Both the position numbers and the translations under genes were made by a program. Positions 17,818 to 26,334 of a DNA stretch of 40,325 bases are shown in pieces; position 1 is the stretch's first letter; every line of letters begins with the position of its first letter. The notes under the pieces were generated by a model, which saw only the letters and a list, made by a program, of their open reading frames with translations, did no database searches and was not told where the DNA came from. The DNA is from Phaeodactylibacter sp. (GTDB taxonomy: Bacteria; Bacteroidota; Bacteroidia; Chitinophagales; Saprospiraceae). Location of the stretch: assembly GCA_024102975.1 (NCBI GenBank), contig JAGFJD010000101.1:1-40325 (forward strand), in the 5' to 3' direction.

Positions 17818-19011
17818 ATGAAAAAACTTACTATCATCTTCGCTTCTCTGCTTTTGTTTTCCCTGAATGGCCGGGGGCAGTCCGGCAACTGGCTGTCGTT
17901 TGTCGTCCAGGCCGATGCCCGGCCGGGCGGCGGCAGTTCCTGGCAACAGGCGCAACGGCTGGAGGTCAGCAAGCGGGTGGGGACGGCTTTTGCCGGCCAG
18001 AATGCTACTGCGGGCGTCATCCGCCTGGCTCCGGGCGACAAAGAAGTGCGGTTTACTTTCTCCAATTTCACGGTCAACGGCGCCTGGTTCTCGCCCAGCG
18101 AGGTCGCCATTGAGTACCAGGAGGACGGCCGGACAATCGGCCCGGTCAGGGCGCTGCCCGGCGCCGGCAGCAGCGATTATTTTCAGATGACGCTGCGCTT
18201 CCGGGAGAAGACAAGCCGTTCCTTGTTGTCCATCCGGCTCACCGGGCGGGCTTCCTCCCAGTTTGTCAAAGATACCATCAGCACCCTGCTGGTATGGGGG
18301 GGCAGCGATGCCGAAACCGGCGATTTGCAGGTTTCTTATCTGGGCGCCGATAACCGGGATGTTTCGGCAAGGTCTCCCTACGCTGTTGCTCCAGCTTCTT
18401 ACGGAGTTAATCAGAGCAGGATAACAACGGCCGCAGGGGCTTTTGCCATACAACTGGGGGCTTACAGCGTCATTCCCGACATCCGGCAGTTCTCGGCGGC
18501 GGCAGCCTATGGACAGGTCTATTCCCGGCGGATCGGAGGGCTGAATTACGTGAGGGTAGGCCCGTACCAGGACGCGAACCTGGCCCAGCAGTATCTCGGC
18601 CGAATCCGGGCTTCGTTTCCGGAGGCCTATGTCGTCCTGGAAGAGGAAGCCGCCCCGGCGCCGGCGGCCGGCACCTATTCTGCTTTCAGCCAACCTTCCC
18701 AGTACAGTGATGCTGTTTCTCCCCGCTTGCCTGCCACTACGGCCGTCAAAGGCGCGTTGGAGTCCAGCCGGCTGCCCGCAGGCATTTCCGGCTACGCCAT
18801 TCAACTGGCTTCCTACAGCAAAGAGGAGAATGCCGCAGCTTTTGCCGGGCGCCTGAAGGAACGGGGTGTTTCCGACGTTTACGTGTGGGTGAAAGGAGAA
18901 AACAACCGGGTTGTGATCGCTCCTTTTTCCAGCAAAAGCAGCGCCTCCGGTTACCTGGCAACCTTGAAAAGCCAGTATGGCCAGGATGGCATCGTGACCT
19001 ATATCGATTGA
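17818..19011 (+). CDS. Exported protein with two SPOR domains
   Basis: 397 residues from ATG 17818, which starts the signal peptide MKKLTIIFASLLLFSL; an ATG seven codons earlier is less suitable. The first 180 residues form a beta-rich domain of unknown type. Two SPOR-like domains follow, recognisable by AFAIQLGAYS (around 207) and YAIQLASYSKEENAAAFAG (around 328). SPOR domains bind denuded glycan strands of peptidoglycan and bring proteins to the division site or cell wall. The protein is therefore likely periplasmic and wall-bound. The following membrane-protein gene starts 22 bases after its stop. Confidence 0.9.
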   Translation: MKKLTIIFASLLLFSLNGRGQSGNWLSFVVQADARPGGGSSWQQAQRLEVSKRVGTAFAGQNATAGVIRLAPGDKEVRFTFSNFTVNGAWFSPSEVAIEYQEDGRTIGPVRALPGAGSSDYFQMTLRFREKTSRSLLSIRLTGRASSQFVKDTISTLLVWGGSDAETGDLQVSYLGADNRDVSARSPYAVAPASYGVNQSRITTAAGAFAIQLGAYSVIPDIRQFSAAAAYGQVYSRRIGGLNYVRVGPYQDANLAQQYLGRIRASFPEAYVVLEEEAAPAPAAGTYSAFSQPSQYSDAVSPRLPATTAVKGALESSRLPAGISGYAIQLASYSKEENAAAFAGRLKERGVSDVYVWVKGENNRVVIAPFSSKSSASGYLATLKSQYGQDGIVTYID

Positions 19012-19033
19012 CGATAACCAGAGTAGCGTAACC

Positions 19034-19441
19034 ATGAAGCCCTTTCTGCTTTCAGGCCTGGGCGCCGGCATTGTGCTCCTGGGGCTAAGCTATTTAATTC
19101 TGTATGTCACCATCAATTTTTTCCCCGGTCTGGTGGAGGAATACTACAACCCGATATTCTGGCCGGGCAACGACCGGGCCCTCCTCTTTTTCGTGCATCC
19201 GTTCGTCCTGAGCTTTGCGCTGGCCTGGTTCTGGAGCCGGTTCAAAGCGCAGTTGCCCGGGTATTGGCTGTTGCGGGGCCTGAAGTTCGGGCTGGCCTAC
19301 GCCCTGCTGGCCACGCTGCCTTCCATGTGGATCACCTTCAGCGCCATCACCGTTTCGCTGGGCATGGTCCTGACGTGGTTTGCCTACGGGCTGCTCCAGG
19401 CCGTAGTGTGTGGGTGGATTTTTGCCAGGATGAACCCTTAA
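19034..19441 (+). CDS. Small integral membrane protein, function unknown
   Basis: A 135-residue protein with four predicted membrane helices (FLLSGLGAGIVLLGLSYLIL at the start, LLFFVHPFVLSFALAWFW, then LKFGLAYALLATLPSMWITF and a last one ending AVVCGWIFARM). There is no signal peptide apart from the first helix and no known motif. It is probably cotranscribed with the SPOR gene 22 bases upstream. Confidence 0.82.
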   Translation: MKPFLLSGLGAGIVLLGLSYLILYVTINFFPGLVEEYYNPIFWPGNDRALLFFVHPFVLSFALAWFWSRFKAQLPGYWLLRGLKFGLAYALLATLPSMWITFSAITVSLGMVLTWFAYGLLQAVVCGWIFARMNP

Positions 19442-19482
19442 CCGGCTTCCCCCCTCCAAACATGCTCTGAAATACAAAGGCC

Positions 19483-19647
19483 TTACCGCACCGGCAGGGC
19501 AGCCTTCATCATTTCGCCGTACTCCTGAAGGAAAGCGGTGATCTTGGGCATCTGAAAAATACACAGGACAAAAACGCCGATCAAAACGGCGTAAGTGAAC
19601 AGCGTTTGCAGCTGAAGTACATTTTCTGCGGTGGTTTTCTTTTTCAT
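19483..19647 (-). CDS. Small single-pass membrane protein, 54 residues
   Basis: The reading frame begins MKKKTTAENVLQLQTLF, has one membrane helix (YAVLIGVFVLCIF) and ends in an amphipathic stretch (ITAFLQEYGEMMKAALPVR). A Lys-rich start, a single helix and a clean stop make it a believable small gene. It is convergent with the membrane-protein gene on its left and divergent from the trehalose gene. Function unknown. Confidence 0.6.
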   Translation of the reverse strand: MKKKTTAENVLQLQTLFTYAVLIGVFVLCIFQMPKITAFLQEYGEMMKAALPVR

Positions 19648-19650
19648 ACT

Positions 19651-19690
19651 GTCCGGATTTGCTGGCTTTAATTTAATAAAAATTCCGGAC
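19651..19690. promoter_or_regulatory. Inverted repeat upstream of the small membrane gene
   Basis: GTCCGGA (19651-19657) and TCCGGAC (19684-19690) flank an A/T-rich spacer, starting four bases from the start codon of the 54-residue gene. It may be an operator or a 5' hairpin. The rest of the gap to 19916 is A/T-rich leader and promoter DNA in which I see no exact TAnnTTTG box. Confidence 0.3.
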
Positions 19691-19916
19691 GATAGCTATT
19701 CACAGGGTTTAAAATTTGTTTTATAAGCAATTGGGCGTCTTTTTTGCCGGCTTATCGCTTTGGCCTCAATTAAAATTTTTTTCGAACAAAACACGCCTCC
19801 CTTTCTGTTTTATCTTAAACCCTTAGTGTAAATAGTACAAAAACCGGGCTTTCATTGCCTGGGGCGCTCATTTTTTTTATATTATCCACCTGCGGAAACT
19901 ACATTCTCAAAATATC

Positions 19917-22085
19917 ATGTCAAGATTAGTCATTGTTTCCAACCGGTTGCCGGTAACGATCCAGAAGGAAGAAGGAGACCTTATTTATTATCCCAGCGCC
20001 GGAGGCCTGGCCACCGGGCTCAACTCTCTGGATGAATCCTGGGAGAAGATCTGGATCGGCTGGCCCGGCCAGGAGATCAGGGAAGCCTGGGAACGGGAAG
20101 CCGTTCGCCGGGATTTGGCGAAAGACGGCCTGTATCCTGTTTTTCTCACCCAGGAAGACATTTCGTTGTACTACGAAGGGTTCAGCAATAAAGCCATCTG
20201 GCCCCATTTCCACTATTTTACCCAATATACGACCTACCGGGACAAATACTGGGAAGCCTACAAATCTGTGAACCGTACCTTTGCCGAAGCGGTCATCCCC
20301 CTTATCCGGGAAGACGACCTGGTCTGGGTGCACGATTATCAGCTCATGCTGCTTCCCGCTATGATCCGGGAGGCTTTTCCCAACCTGTCCATCGGGTTTT
20401 TCCTGCACATCCCGTTTCCGTCCTATGAGGTGTTCCGCATCCTGCCCTGGCGCAGGGAAATCCTGGAGGGGGTGCTCGGTGCCGACCAGATCGGGTTTCA
20501 CACCTTTGGGTACATGCGGCATTTCCTGAGCGCGGTATACCGGATTTGCGGGTACGAACACCATTTCGGCAAACTGACGGTGGGCAACCGCCTGGTCAAT
20601 GCCGACGTTTTTCCCATGGGCATAGATTATGAAAAATATGCTTTCCCCGATGTCGAACCTCAGGAAGGCAACGGCCCGCTGAAGATCAGGGAACTGGCGC
20701 AGAAGCAGAAGCTGGTCATCTCTATCGACCGGCTGGATTACAGCAAAGGCATTCCGCAGCGCATCAAAGCCTTCGCCCGGTTCCTGAGCGACAATCCGCA
20801 GTATCAGGGCAAGGTTACCCTGGTGATGATCGTCGTGCCCTCCCGGGCCAATGTATCGCAGTATAAAAGCCTGAAGGAAGAGATCGACAACCTGGTTGGC
20901 AAGATCAATGGCAAATACTCCTCCTTTGACTGGATGCCTGTCCATTATTTCTACCGGAGCCTCGATTTTTCGGAATTGACCACCCTTTATCAGGAAGCGG
21001 ACATCGCGCTGATCACGCCGCTGCGCGACGGCATGAACCTGGTAGCCAAGGAATATGTAGCCAGCAAAGAGGCGAGCAAAAAAGGCGTGCTCATCCTAAG
21101 CGAGATGGCCGGCGCTTCCAATGAATTGATGGAAGCCCTGATCGTCAACCCGCAGGACCGCCAGGATATTACCGATGCTTTGCTGCAGGCCCTGGAAATG
21201 GGGGCAGTAGAACAACGCAGGCGGATGGAGCGCATGCAGGAACGCATCAAAAAGAACGACGTCCGGCACTGGGCGGGCACTTTTATCAATGAACAAAAGA
21301 AACTCATGGAATCACAAAAAGCGAAAATTGCCCAACGGTTAAGCGCTGAAGACAAAAAAGCCCTGGCCAGGGCCTATCGCGCCGCCCAAAACCGCCTGCT
21401 CATCCTCGACTATGACGGGACGCTGATGTCCTTTCACAAAGACCCGCAGGCGGTAGTCCCGGACGATGAGTTGCTGCACATCCTGAAAAAGCTGCGCGAC
21501 CAGGACGGGAACAAGCTGGTCGTCAGCAGCGGCAGAGACCGGAGGACTCTGCAGGACTGGCTGGGCCATCTCAAACTGGACATGGCGGCAGAACACGGCG
21601 TCTGGATAAAACGCAACGGGGAATGGTCCAACAACACCGGCCTGTCGGTAAGCTGGAAGGAACGCATCCGCCAGGTGCTGGAAAATATGGTAGAACGCAC
21701 GCCCGGCTCTTTTATCGAAGAAAAGGACTACTCCATCGCCTGGCATTATCGCGCCATCGACAAGGCCCTGGGGGAAAAGCGGGTACGGGAGTTCCGCGAC
21801 GTGCTCCTGTACCTCACGGCCAACGACGACCTTCAGGTGCTGGAAGGCAACAAGGTGGTGGAAATCAAAAACGCCGGCGTCAACAAAGGCAAGGCAGCCC
21901 TGAACTGGGTCGGAGAACGCGACTGGGATTTCATCCTCGCCATCGGCGACGACCATACCGACGAGGACACCTTCCGGGCCCTGCCGGAAGAGGCGCATAC
22001 CATCAAGGTGGGGCTGGATAAGTCCGTTGCCCGGTACAACCTGCTCTCCGTGGAAGAGGTGCGTTCCTTCCTGGCCAGCCTGTAG
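19917..22085 (+). CDS. otsAB: Bifunctional trehalose-6-phosphate synthase/phosphatase
   Basis: A 722-residue fusion. Residues 1 to about 465 are a GT20 synthase: SNRLPV at the start, VHDYQLMLLP, the UDP-binding Arg/Lys in SIDRLDYSKGIPQR, and LRDGMNLVAKEYVASK. Residues about 490-722 are a HAD phosphatase: LDYDGTL (Asp498, Asp500), VSSGRDRRTL and GDDHTDEDTF. Together they make trehalose 6-phosphate from a nucleotide glucose and glucose 6-phosphate and then release free trehalose, an osmotic and desiccation protectant. Both active sites look intact. Fusions of this order are known in Bacteroidota and eukaryotes. It converges with the CBS gene six bases downstream, leaving no room for a separate terminator. 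Confidence 0.97.
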   Translation: MSRLVIVSNRLPVTIQKEEGDLIYYPSAGGLATGLNSLDESWEKIWIGWPGQEIREAWEREAVRRDLAKDGLYPVFLTQEDISLYYEGFSNKAIWPHFHYFTQYTTYRDKYWEAYKSVNRTFAEAVIPLIREDDLVWVHDYQLMLLPAMIREAFPNLSIGFFLHIPFPSYEVFRILPWRREILEGVLGADQIGFHTFGYMRHFLSAVYRICGYEHHFGKLTVGNRLVNADVFPMGIDYEKYAFPDVEPQEGNGPLKIRELAQKQKLVISIDRLDYSKGIPQRIKAFARFLSDNPQYQGKVTLVMIVVPSRANVSQYKSLKEEIDNLVGKINGKYSSFDWMPVHYFYRSLDFSELTTLYQEADIALITPLRDGMNLVAKEYVASKEASKKGVLILSEMAGASNELMEALIVNPQDRQDITDALLQALEMGAVEQRRRMERMQERIKKNDVRHWAGTFINEQKKLMESQKAKIAQRLSAEDKKALARAYRAAQNRLLILDYDGTLMSFHKDPQAVVPDDELLHILKKLRDQDGNKLVVSSGRDRRTLQDWLGHLKLDMAAEHGVWIKRNGEWSNNTGLSVSWKERIRQVLENMVERTPGSFIEEKDYSIAWHYRAIDKALGEKRVREFRDVLLYLTANDDLQVLEGNKVVEIKNAGVNKGKAALNWVGERDWDFILAIGDDHTDEDTFRALPEEAHTIKVGLDKSVARYNLLSVEEVRSFLASL

Positions 22086-22091
22086 CGGAGG

Positions 22092-22514
22092 CTATTCTGC
22101 CGACCGCCAGTACAACTTGTGGTTGGGATACTCCTTATGAAACTGGTATTTCAGAATATCGTGCGTCGTGATGATGCCGACCAGGTTGTAATCGTCATCG
22201 ACGATCGGCAGGCCGTGGAACAGGTTTTCCAGGAACACCTGGGCTGCCGCCCCGACCTTTTCGTTGGGGGTCATGGTGGCTACTTTCCGGGTCATGACCT
22301 CCTCCACCTTTAACCCGACATAGTCTTCGACAGACTTCCCCAGTTTAACCAGGTCAAAGGAAGTGATGATGCCGACGAGTTTCGGGCCTCTGGTGACGGG
22401 AATATGGTGTAGGTGCTTTTTGAACAGGATATCTTTCACTACCGACAGGGTATCTTCAGGACGAACCGTAATGACGTTTTTAGTCATGATCGACGAGATG
22501 GGCTCATTCATCAT
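22092..22514 (-). CDS. CBS-domain pair protein
   Basis: A 140-residue protein made almost entirely of two CBS domains (about 1-60: SIMTKNVITVRPEDTL through LVGIITSFDLVK; about 72-130: VMTRKVATMTPNEKV through LVGIITTHDILK). CBS pairs bind adenine nucleotides and often act as energy sensors. No effector domain is attached, so its partner is unknown. The palindrome CTTAAAGTTTAAG sits just upstream of its start. Confidence 0.93.
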   Translation of the reverse strand: MMNEPISSIMTKNVITVRPEDTLSVVKDILFKKHLHHIPVTRGPKLVGIITSFDLVKLGKSVEDYVGLKVEEVMTRKVATMTPNEKVGAAAQVFLENLFHGLPIVDDDYNLVGIITTHDILKYQFHKEYPNHKLYWRSAE

Positions 22515-22556
22515 AAGGCTTAAAGTTTAAGTTGGGTTGTTTTGTTGTGGCTGCCG

Positions 22557-22605
22557 AAAAATGAATTTGCCGTCAATTGCCATGTCAGGAGGCAATTTCA
22601 TTTTT
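22557..22605. terminator. Bidirectional terminator-like hairpin
   Basis: AAAAATGAATTTGCC (22557-22571) and GGCAATTTCATTTTT (22591-22605) pair over 15 bp with one mismatch and a 19-base loop. The A-run and T-run at the ends let it work on either strand. It lies between the CBS gene and the tiny ORF at 22682 and could end the minus-strand hemL transcript. Confidence 0.6.
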
Positions 22606-22681
22606 CAGGCACTGTTAATGCGCACTTAAATTAAGATAAAATTCGAATACGGAGAATTTATTTGCGGAATTTTCCTGCCTG

Positions 22682-22819
22682 CTATTTTTTGAAAGGGGCA
22701 TTGTCGATGTGCTGCCGGATGTTTATTCTTACCTCTCCGATGATAGGGTTGCCGTCTGCCATTTCGTAGACGAGGCTGTCGGGAATGGTTTGTTGTTCCA
22801 GAGTTGCTGAAGCGCTCAT
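22682..22819 (-). CDS. Small ORF, 45 residues, possibly a gene remnant
   Basis: The ORF begins MSASATLEQQTIPDSLVYEM and includes ADGNPIIGEVRINIRQH before ending NAPFKK. The stretch IPDSLVYEMADGNPI resembles the start of Uma2-family (PD-(D/E)XK-like) proteins as I remember them, so it could be a truncated copy. A genuine short protein is also possible. It lies 53 bases after the response-regulator gene on the same strand. The remainder of 22515-22872 holds only the hairpin at 22557-22605. Confidence 0.4.
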   Translation of the reverse strand: MSASATLEQQTIPDSLVYEMADGNPIIGEVRINIRQHIDNAPFKK

Positions 22820-22872
22820 AAGAATAAATTAAGCTTGTAATTTACAATAAAGACTTCGAAAACGCCAGGCTC

Positions 22873-23556
22873 CTAATCGACGAACTTATAGCCCACCCCC
22901 CTTACCGACAGGAAATACTCCGGGTTTTTCGGGTCCTTCTCAAAGTATTTGCGGAAGGAAAGGATGAAGTTGTCGATGGTTCGGGTGGAGGGGTAGACGT
23001 CGTAGCCCCAGACCGACTGCAGGATTTGCTGTCGGGAGACGACCTCGCCCCGGCGGTCGACCAGCAGCTTGAGCAGCATAGCCTCTTTTTTAGTCAGGGT
23101 GAATTCCCCGGGGTTGCCCTCGGCCTCATAGGTGGCGAAATTGACCTTGTTGCCGCCGAACTCGTACACCTCCGGCGTATTGGCCGGGCTTTTGCTGGTC
23201 CGTTTGATAAGGATGTTCACCCGGAGCAGCAGCTCTTCCAGGTTAAACGGCTTGGTCAGGTAATCGTCGGCACCCTTTTTCAGGCCGGCGATGCGGTCCT
23301 GGGCCGTGTCCTTCGCCGTCAGGAAAATGATGGGCACATCCATGTTGGTCAGGCGGATTTGTTCGCAAATCTGGAAACCGTCCACCTCCGGCAGCATGAC
23401 GTCGAGGATGAGCAGGTCGAAGTGTTGCTCTTTGACGTACTTCAGGGCATCCTTGCCGCTGCCGGTAGCTACAACCTCGTAGTCTTCCATTTCGAGGTTG
23501 AGCTTAACCACGTCGCGTATATTTTCTTCGTCTTCAACAAGCAGTATTCGCATCAT
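22873..23556 (-). CDS. OmpR-family response regulator
   Basis: 227 residues from ATG 23556 (MMRILLVEDEE). A longer frame reaching 23760 reads through repeat-like DNA and does not resemble the family. The receiver domain has phospho-acceptor Asp52 in LDVMLPEVDG and Lys102 in YLTKPF. The winged helix-turn-helix follows (FTLTKKEAMLLKLL, SRQQILQSVWGYDV, SVRGVGYKFVD). It pairs with the sensor kinase encoded just upstream on the same strand. The 269-base gap between the two genes is longer than usual for such pairs. Confidence 0.95.
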   Translation of the reverse strand: MMRILLVEDEENIRDVVKLNLEMEDYEVVATGSGKDALKYVKEQHFDLLILDVMLPEVDGFQICEQIRLTNMDVPIIFLTAKDTAQDRIAGLKKGADDYLTKPFNLEELLLRVNILIKRTSKSPANTPEVYEFGGNKVNFATYEAEGNPGEFTLTKKEAMLLKLLVDRRGEVVSRQQILQSVWGYDVYPSTRTIDNFILSFRKYFEKDPKNPEYFLSVRGVGYKFVD

Positions 23557-23653
23557 AGGAGTAATTTTCCGGCTGAAGCCGGTAAAGGTTATGATTCGGC
23601 TTGTGCCGCTGTAAAGGGTTAATGGTTTTTCCCGCCGCCGGGAGGGAGTATGA

Positions 23654-23793
23654 GCAGTTATTGGTTTTGGCATCTGTCTGCGGCCGGCACCGTAAGGGCT
23701 GAGAAGGTGGCGCATGGACGAAAATCCCACGGCTTCCGGGGGCTGTGAATAATAACCCATTCTCTGCCCCGTCCCGAAATAACCAGTAACTGC
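23654..23793. repeat. Inverted repeat between kinase and regulator genes
   Basis: GCAGTTATTGGTT (23654-23666) and AACCAGTAACTGC (23781-23793) match as reverse complements over 13 bp with one mismatch, enclosing about 114 bases with no ORF. A second small stem, CCGGCTGAAGCCGG, lies just before the regulator start. It may be a mobile-repeat remnant inserted into an operon or an internal processing site. Confidence 0.4.
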
Positions 23794-23825
23794 CCATGCG
23801 CTTCTCTCCGGCCTCCAAGCAAGCT

Positions 23826-24848
23826 CTAAACTCCAACTTTGTTTTTCACAACGGGCACGTCAATCCGGAAGACCGTCCCCCTGGGTTCGTTGTCCAGCAC
23901 AGCGATCTTGCCCTTATGGGCCCGGACGATCTCATTTACTATGTATAAACCCAAACCGGTTCCTTTTGTTTTGCGGGTGTCCTCATTGCCGATGCGGTAG
24001 AATTTTTCGAAGATTTTCTCTTTTTCGCTTTCGTCGATCCCGATGCCCTGGTCGGCAATCTCCAGTCGGATCGCACTGCCGTGCTGGCTGATGCGGGCCT
24101 CGATGTCCGGGTTTTCTCCCGAATACTTGACCGCGTTTTCCAGCAGGTTGATGATGACGGAGGTCAGCCCGGCCACGTCTCCCATCGTGTCTTCCACCGC
24201 TGTTTGTTTGTTGAACGTGAAGCTGGCAGCGGGATATTTGGCCTCCATCTGCTCGAAGATGTCCTCCATCAACTGGGCGAGGTTGACGGCCTCCGGGTGC
24301 AGCTGGTAGGCCGATTCGAGCTTGGCAGAAAGCAGCAGGTCGTTGACCAGCTTGTTGAGCCGCTCGGTCTCCAGCAGGGCGTTCCGGGTGAGGTGTTCGG
24401 CCTTGTCTTTGGGCAGCTCGCGCCGCTGGAAGGTTTCCAGCACCAGCCGGATGGAAGCGATGGGCGACTTGAGCTCGTGGGTGATCGACAGGAGGAAGTT
24501 GCGCCGCTGCTGGGCAGCCATCATTTCCTTGTGGTAACCCCGGTTGATCAGCCAGACGCCGATGGCCAGGCTGAGCACGAAAACGCTGGCCTCGCCCAGG
24601 ATCATGTATTCCTGCTTTTCGTACTGATGTTTCAGCTGCCGGAAGGCCGTCGTGTTATAGAAAGCCTCGTCGGTGGGGGGAATCTCCTCCCGGGCGATCA
24701 TCACGATGCGCATGTGGTCCCGCTTGGCCCGGTAAGCGTCCCGGTTCTTGGTGAACAGCAGGACCGACCACCAGGCGAAAGCCAGCATCATGTAGGCGAT
24801 CACGCCGTAGGAGAGCAGGCGGAGTTGTATGTTGCGTGGTTTTTCCAT
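23826..24848 (-). CDS. Sensor histidine kinase
   Basis: A 340-residue protein. Two membrane helices (about 11-32 and 83-101) bracket a short extracytoplasmic loop of about 50 residues with no known sensor fold. The dimerisation box is LLSITHELKSPIASIR with phospho-accepting His124. The ATPase domain has INLLENAVKYS (N box), DQGIGIDE (G1), FEKFYR and GTGLGLYIV. The start codon overlaps the last base of the hemL stop (TAATG), so it is probably coupled to hemL. The OmpR-type regulator downstream is its likely partner. Signal unknown. Confidence 0.96.
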   Translation of the reverse strand: MEKPRNIQLRLLSYGVIAYMMLAFAWWSVLLFTKNRDAYRAKRDHMRIVMIAREEIPPTDEAFYNTTAFRQLKHQYEKQEYMILGEASVFVLSLAIGVWLINRGYHKEMMAAQQRRNFLLSITHELKSPIASIRLVLETFQRRELPKDKAEHLTRNALLETERLNKLVNDLLLSAKLESAYQLHPEAVNLAQLMEDIFEQMEAKYPAASFTFNKQTAVEDTMGDVAGLTSVIINLLENAVKYSGENPDIEARISQHGSAIRLEIADQGIGIDESEKEKIFEKFYRIGNEDTRKTKGTGLGLYIVNEIVRAHKGKIAVLDNEPRGTVFRIDVPVVKNKVGV

Positions 24849-26155
24849 TACTTAAACACTACATCCAGGGCTTCTTTGATCTTGCCGGCAGCTTCTTCCA
24901 GGTCGTTTTCGGAATGGGCGGCAGAGACGAAGCCCACTTCATAACCCGATGGCCCCAGGTAGACCCCGCGCTGCAGCAGCTCGTGGTGCAACACCTTGAA
25001 TTTGTCCATGCTCCGGGGGTCGATCTGGCCGGAGCGCACGATCTTGTCGCGGCTGAAAGCGATCCAGAAGATGGAGGCCAGTTGCCGGACGGACATTTCA
25101 TAACCCTTCTCGTCAGCGTACTGCCGGATGCTGGTTGCGAAGCGCCGGGTTTTCCGTTCCAGTTCTTCGTAGAAGCCGGGCGCCAGCAGCTGCTGCAGGG
25201 CGGCGTAGCCGGCAGCCATAGCCACCGGGTTGGCGGAGAGCGTGCCCGCCTGGTAGACTGGCCCGTCGGGGGCGATGTGGCTCATCACCTCGTGGCTGCC
25301 GCCGTAGGCGCCCACCGGCATGCCGCCGCCGATGATCTTGCCGTAGGTGATGATGTCGGGTTGTATGCCGTAGTATCCGGCCGCCCCTTCGAAGCCCACG
25401 CGGAAGCCGGAGATCACCTCGTCGAAGATCAGCATGACGCCGTACTTGTAGCACTTCAGCCGCAGGCACTCCAGGAAAGACCGGCTCTGCAGCAGCAGGC
25501 CGTTGTTGGCCGGCACCGGCTCGACGATGATGCAGGCGATGTCGCCGCCGTGTTCCTGCAGGGTTTGGTCCAGCAGCCTGCGGTCGTCCAGCGGCAGCAC
25601 GATGGTCTCTTTGGCGAACGACTCCGGGATGCCGGCCGAGGTGCTGACGCCGAAGGTGGCCAGCCCGGAGCCGGCCTTGACCAGCAGGCTGTCGACGTGG
25701 CCGTGGTAGCAACCGTCAAACTTGATGACTTTACTCTTGCCGGTGACGCCACGCGCCAGCCGGATGGCCGACATGACCGCCTCGGTGCCGGAACTCACGA
25801 AGCGGATTTTGTCTATGTATCGGTTGTTTTCGATGATCAGCCGCCCGAGCTGGTTGCCCAGCTTGTTGGGGGTGCCGAAGGAGGTGCCTTTGGCCACCGT
25901 CTCCAGCACCAGCTCCCGGATGCGGCCGTTGTTGTGCCCCAGGATGAGCGGCCCCCAGGAACAGCAAAAGTCGATGAAGGTATTCCCGTCCTCGTCGGTG
26001 ATGCGGCAGCCCTGCCCTTCCCGGATGAACAGAGGCGGCCCGGAGACGGACTTGAACGCCCGGACGGGGGAGTTGACTCCGCCGGGGAAATACTGCTTGG
26101 CTTCTTCAAAAAGTTCCGCAGACCGGCTGCGGTTGATGGTGTCGACGAATTCCAT
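24848..26155 (-). CDS. hemL: Glutamate-1-semialdehyde 2,1-aminomutase
   Basis: A 435-residue PLP enzyme of normal family length. It converts glutamate 1-semialdehyde to 5-aminolevulinate in the C5 route to haem. Visible are the N-terminal YFPGGVNSPVRAF, the cofactor-loop region SSGTEAVMSAIRLAR, CYHGHVDS, the Asp in LIFDEVISGFR, and Schiff-base Lys273 in ITYGKIIGGGMPVGAYGG. A TACCTTTG -7 box lies 25 bases upstream. It is followed with a one-base overlap by a sensor kinase gene. Confidence 0.97.
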   Translation of the reverse strand: MEFVDTINRSRSAELFEEAKQYFPGGVNSPVRAFKSVSGPPLFIREGQGCRITDEDGNTFIDFCCSWGPLILGHNNGRIRELVLETVAKGTSFGTPNKLGNQLGRLIIENNRYIDKIRFVSSGTEAVMSAIRLARGVTGKSKVIKFDGCYHGHVDSLLVKAGSGLATFGVSTSAGIPESFAKETIVLPLDDRRLLDQTLQEHGGDIACIIVEPVPANNGLLLQSRSFLECLRLKCYKYGVMLIFDEVISGFRVGFEGAAGYYGIQPDIITYGKIIGGGMPVGAYGGSHEVMSHIAPDGPVYQAGTLSANPVAMAAGYAALQQLLAPGFYEELERKTRRFATSIRQYADEKGYEMSVRQLASIFWIAFSRDKIVRSGQIDPRSMDKFKVLHHELLQRGVYLGPSGYEVGFVSAAHSENDLEEAAGKIKEALDVVFK

Positions 26156-26180
26156 ACTGTGATCAGGCTTTTAATCCTGG

Positions 26181-26188
26181 CAAAGGTA
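26181..26188 (-). promoter_or_regulatory. hemL promoter -7 box
   Basis: The minus strand reads TACCTTTG, an exact Bacteroidota TAnnTTTG box, giving a leader of about 20 bases. A TTTG (minus strand, 26216-26213) lies 24 bases upstream, a little farther than the usual 19-21 for the -33 element. Confidence 0.6.
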
Positions 26189-26265
26189 AGGAATAGTGTT
26201 CAGGGTGGTTGTCAAAGCCCCGTAAAACCCTCCAAGATTTACAGGATCACAGAAAGACAGGATCA

Positions 26266-26334
26266 ACCGGACGTACCACTTTCAAGCTTGCCCTGATGAA
26301 ATAGAAGGGTGGTGCGTTTTGTAGACAGGATGAA
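26266..26334 (+). repeat. Left arm of inverted repeat flanking purB
   Basis: From ACCGGACGTACC through AAGCTTGCCCTGATGAAATAGA to AGACAGGATGAAC, this segment is nearly identical to the reverse complement of 28264-28339. The core 26279-26313 differs at only two of 35 positions. Confidence 0.85.

Noticed and set aside
23557..23760. 68-residue extension of the response regulator
   Set aside because: The extra residues do not resemble a receiver or leader, and the normal family start is MMRILLVEDEE.
24836..26296. 486-codon plus-strand ORF opposite hemL
   Set aside because: Same codon-bias shadow; hemL carries every catalytic residue.
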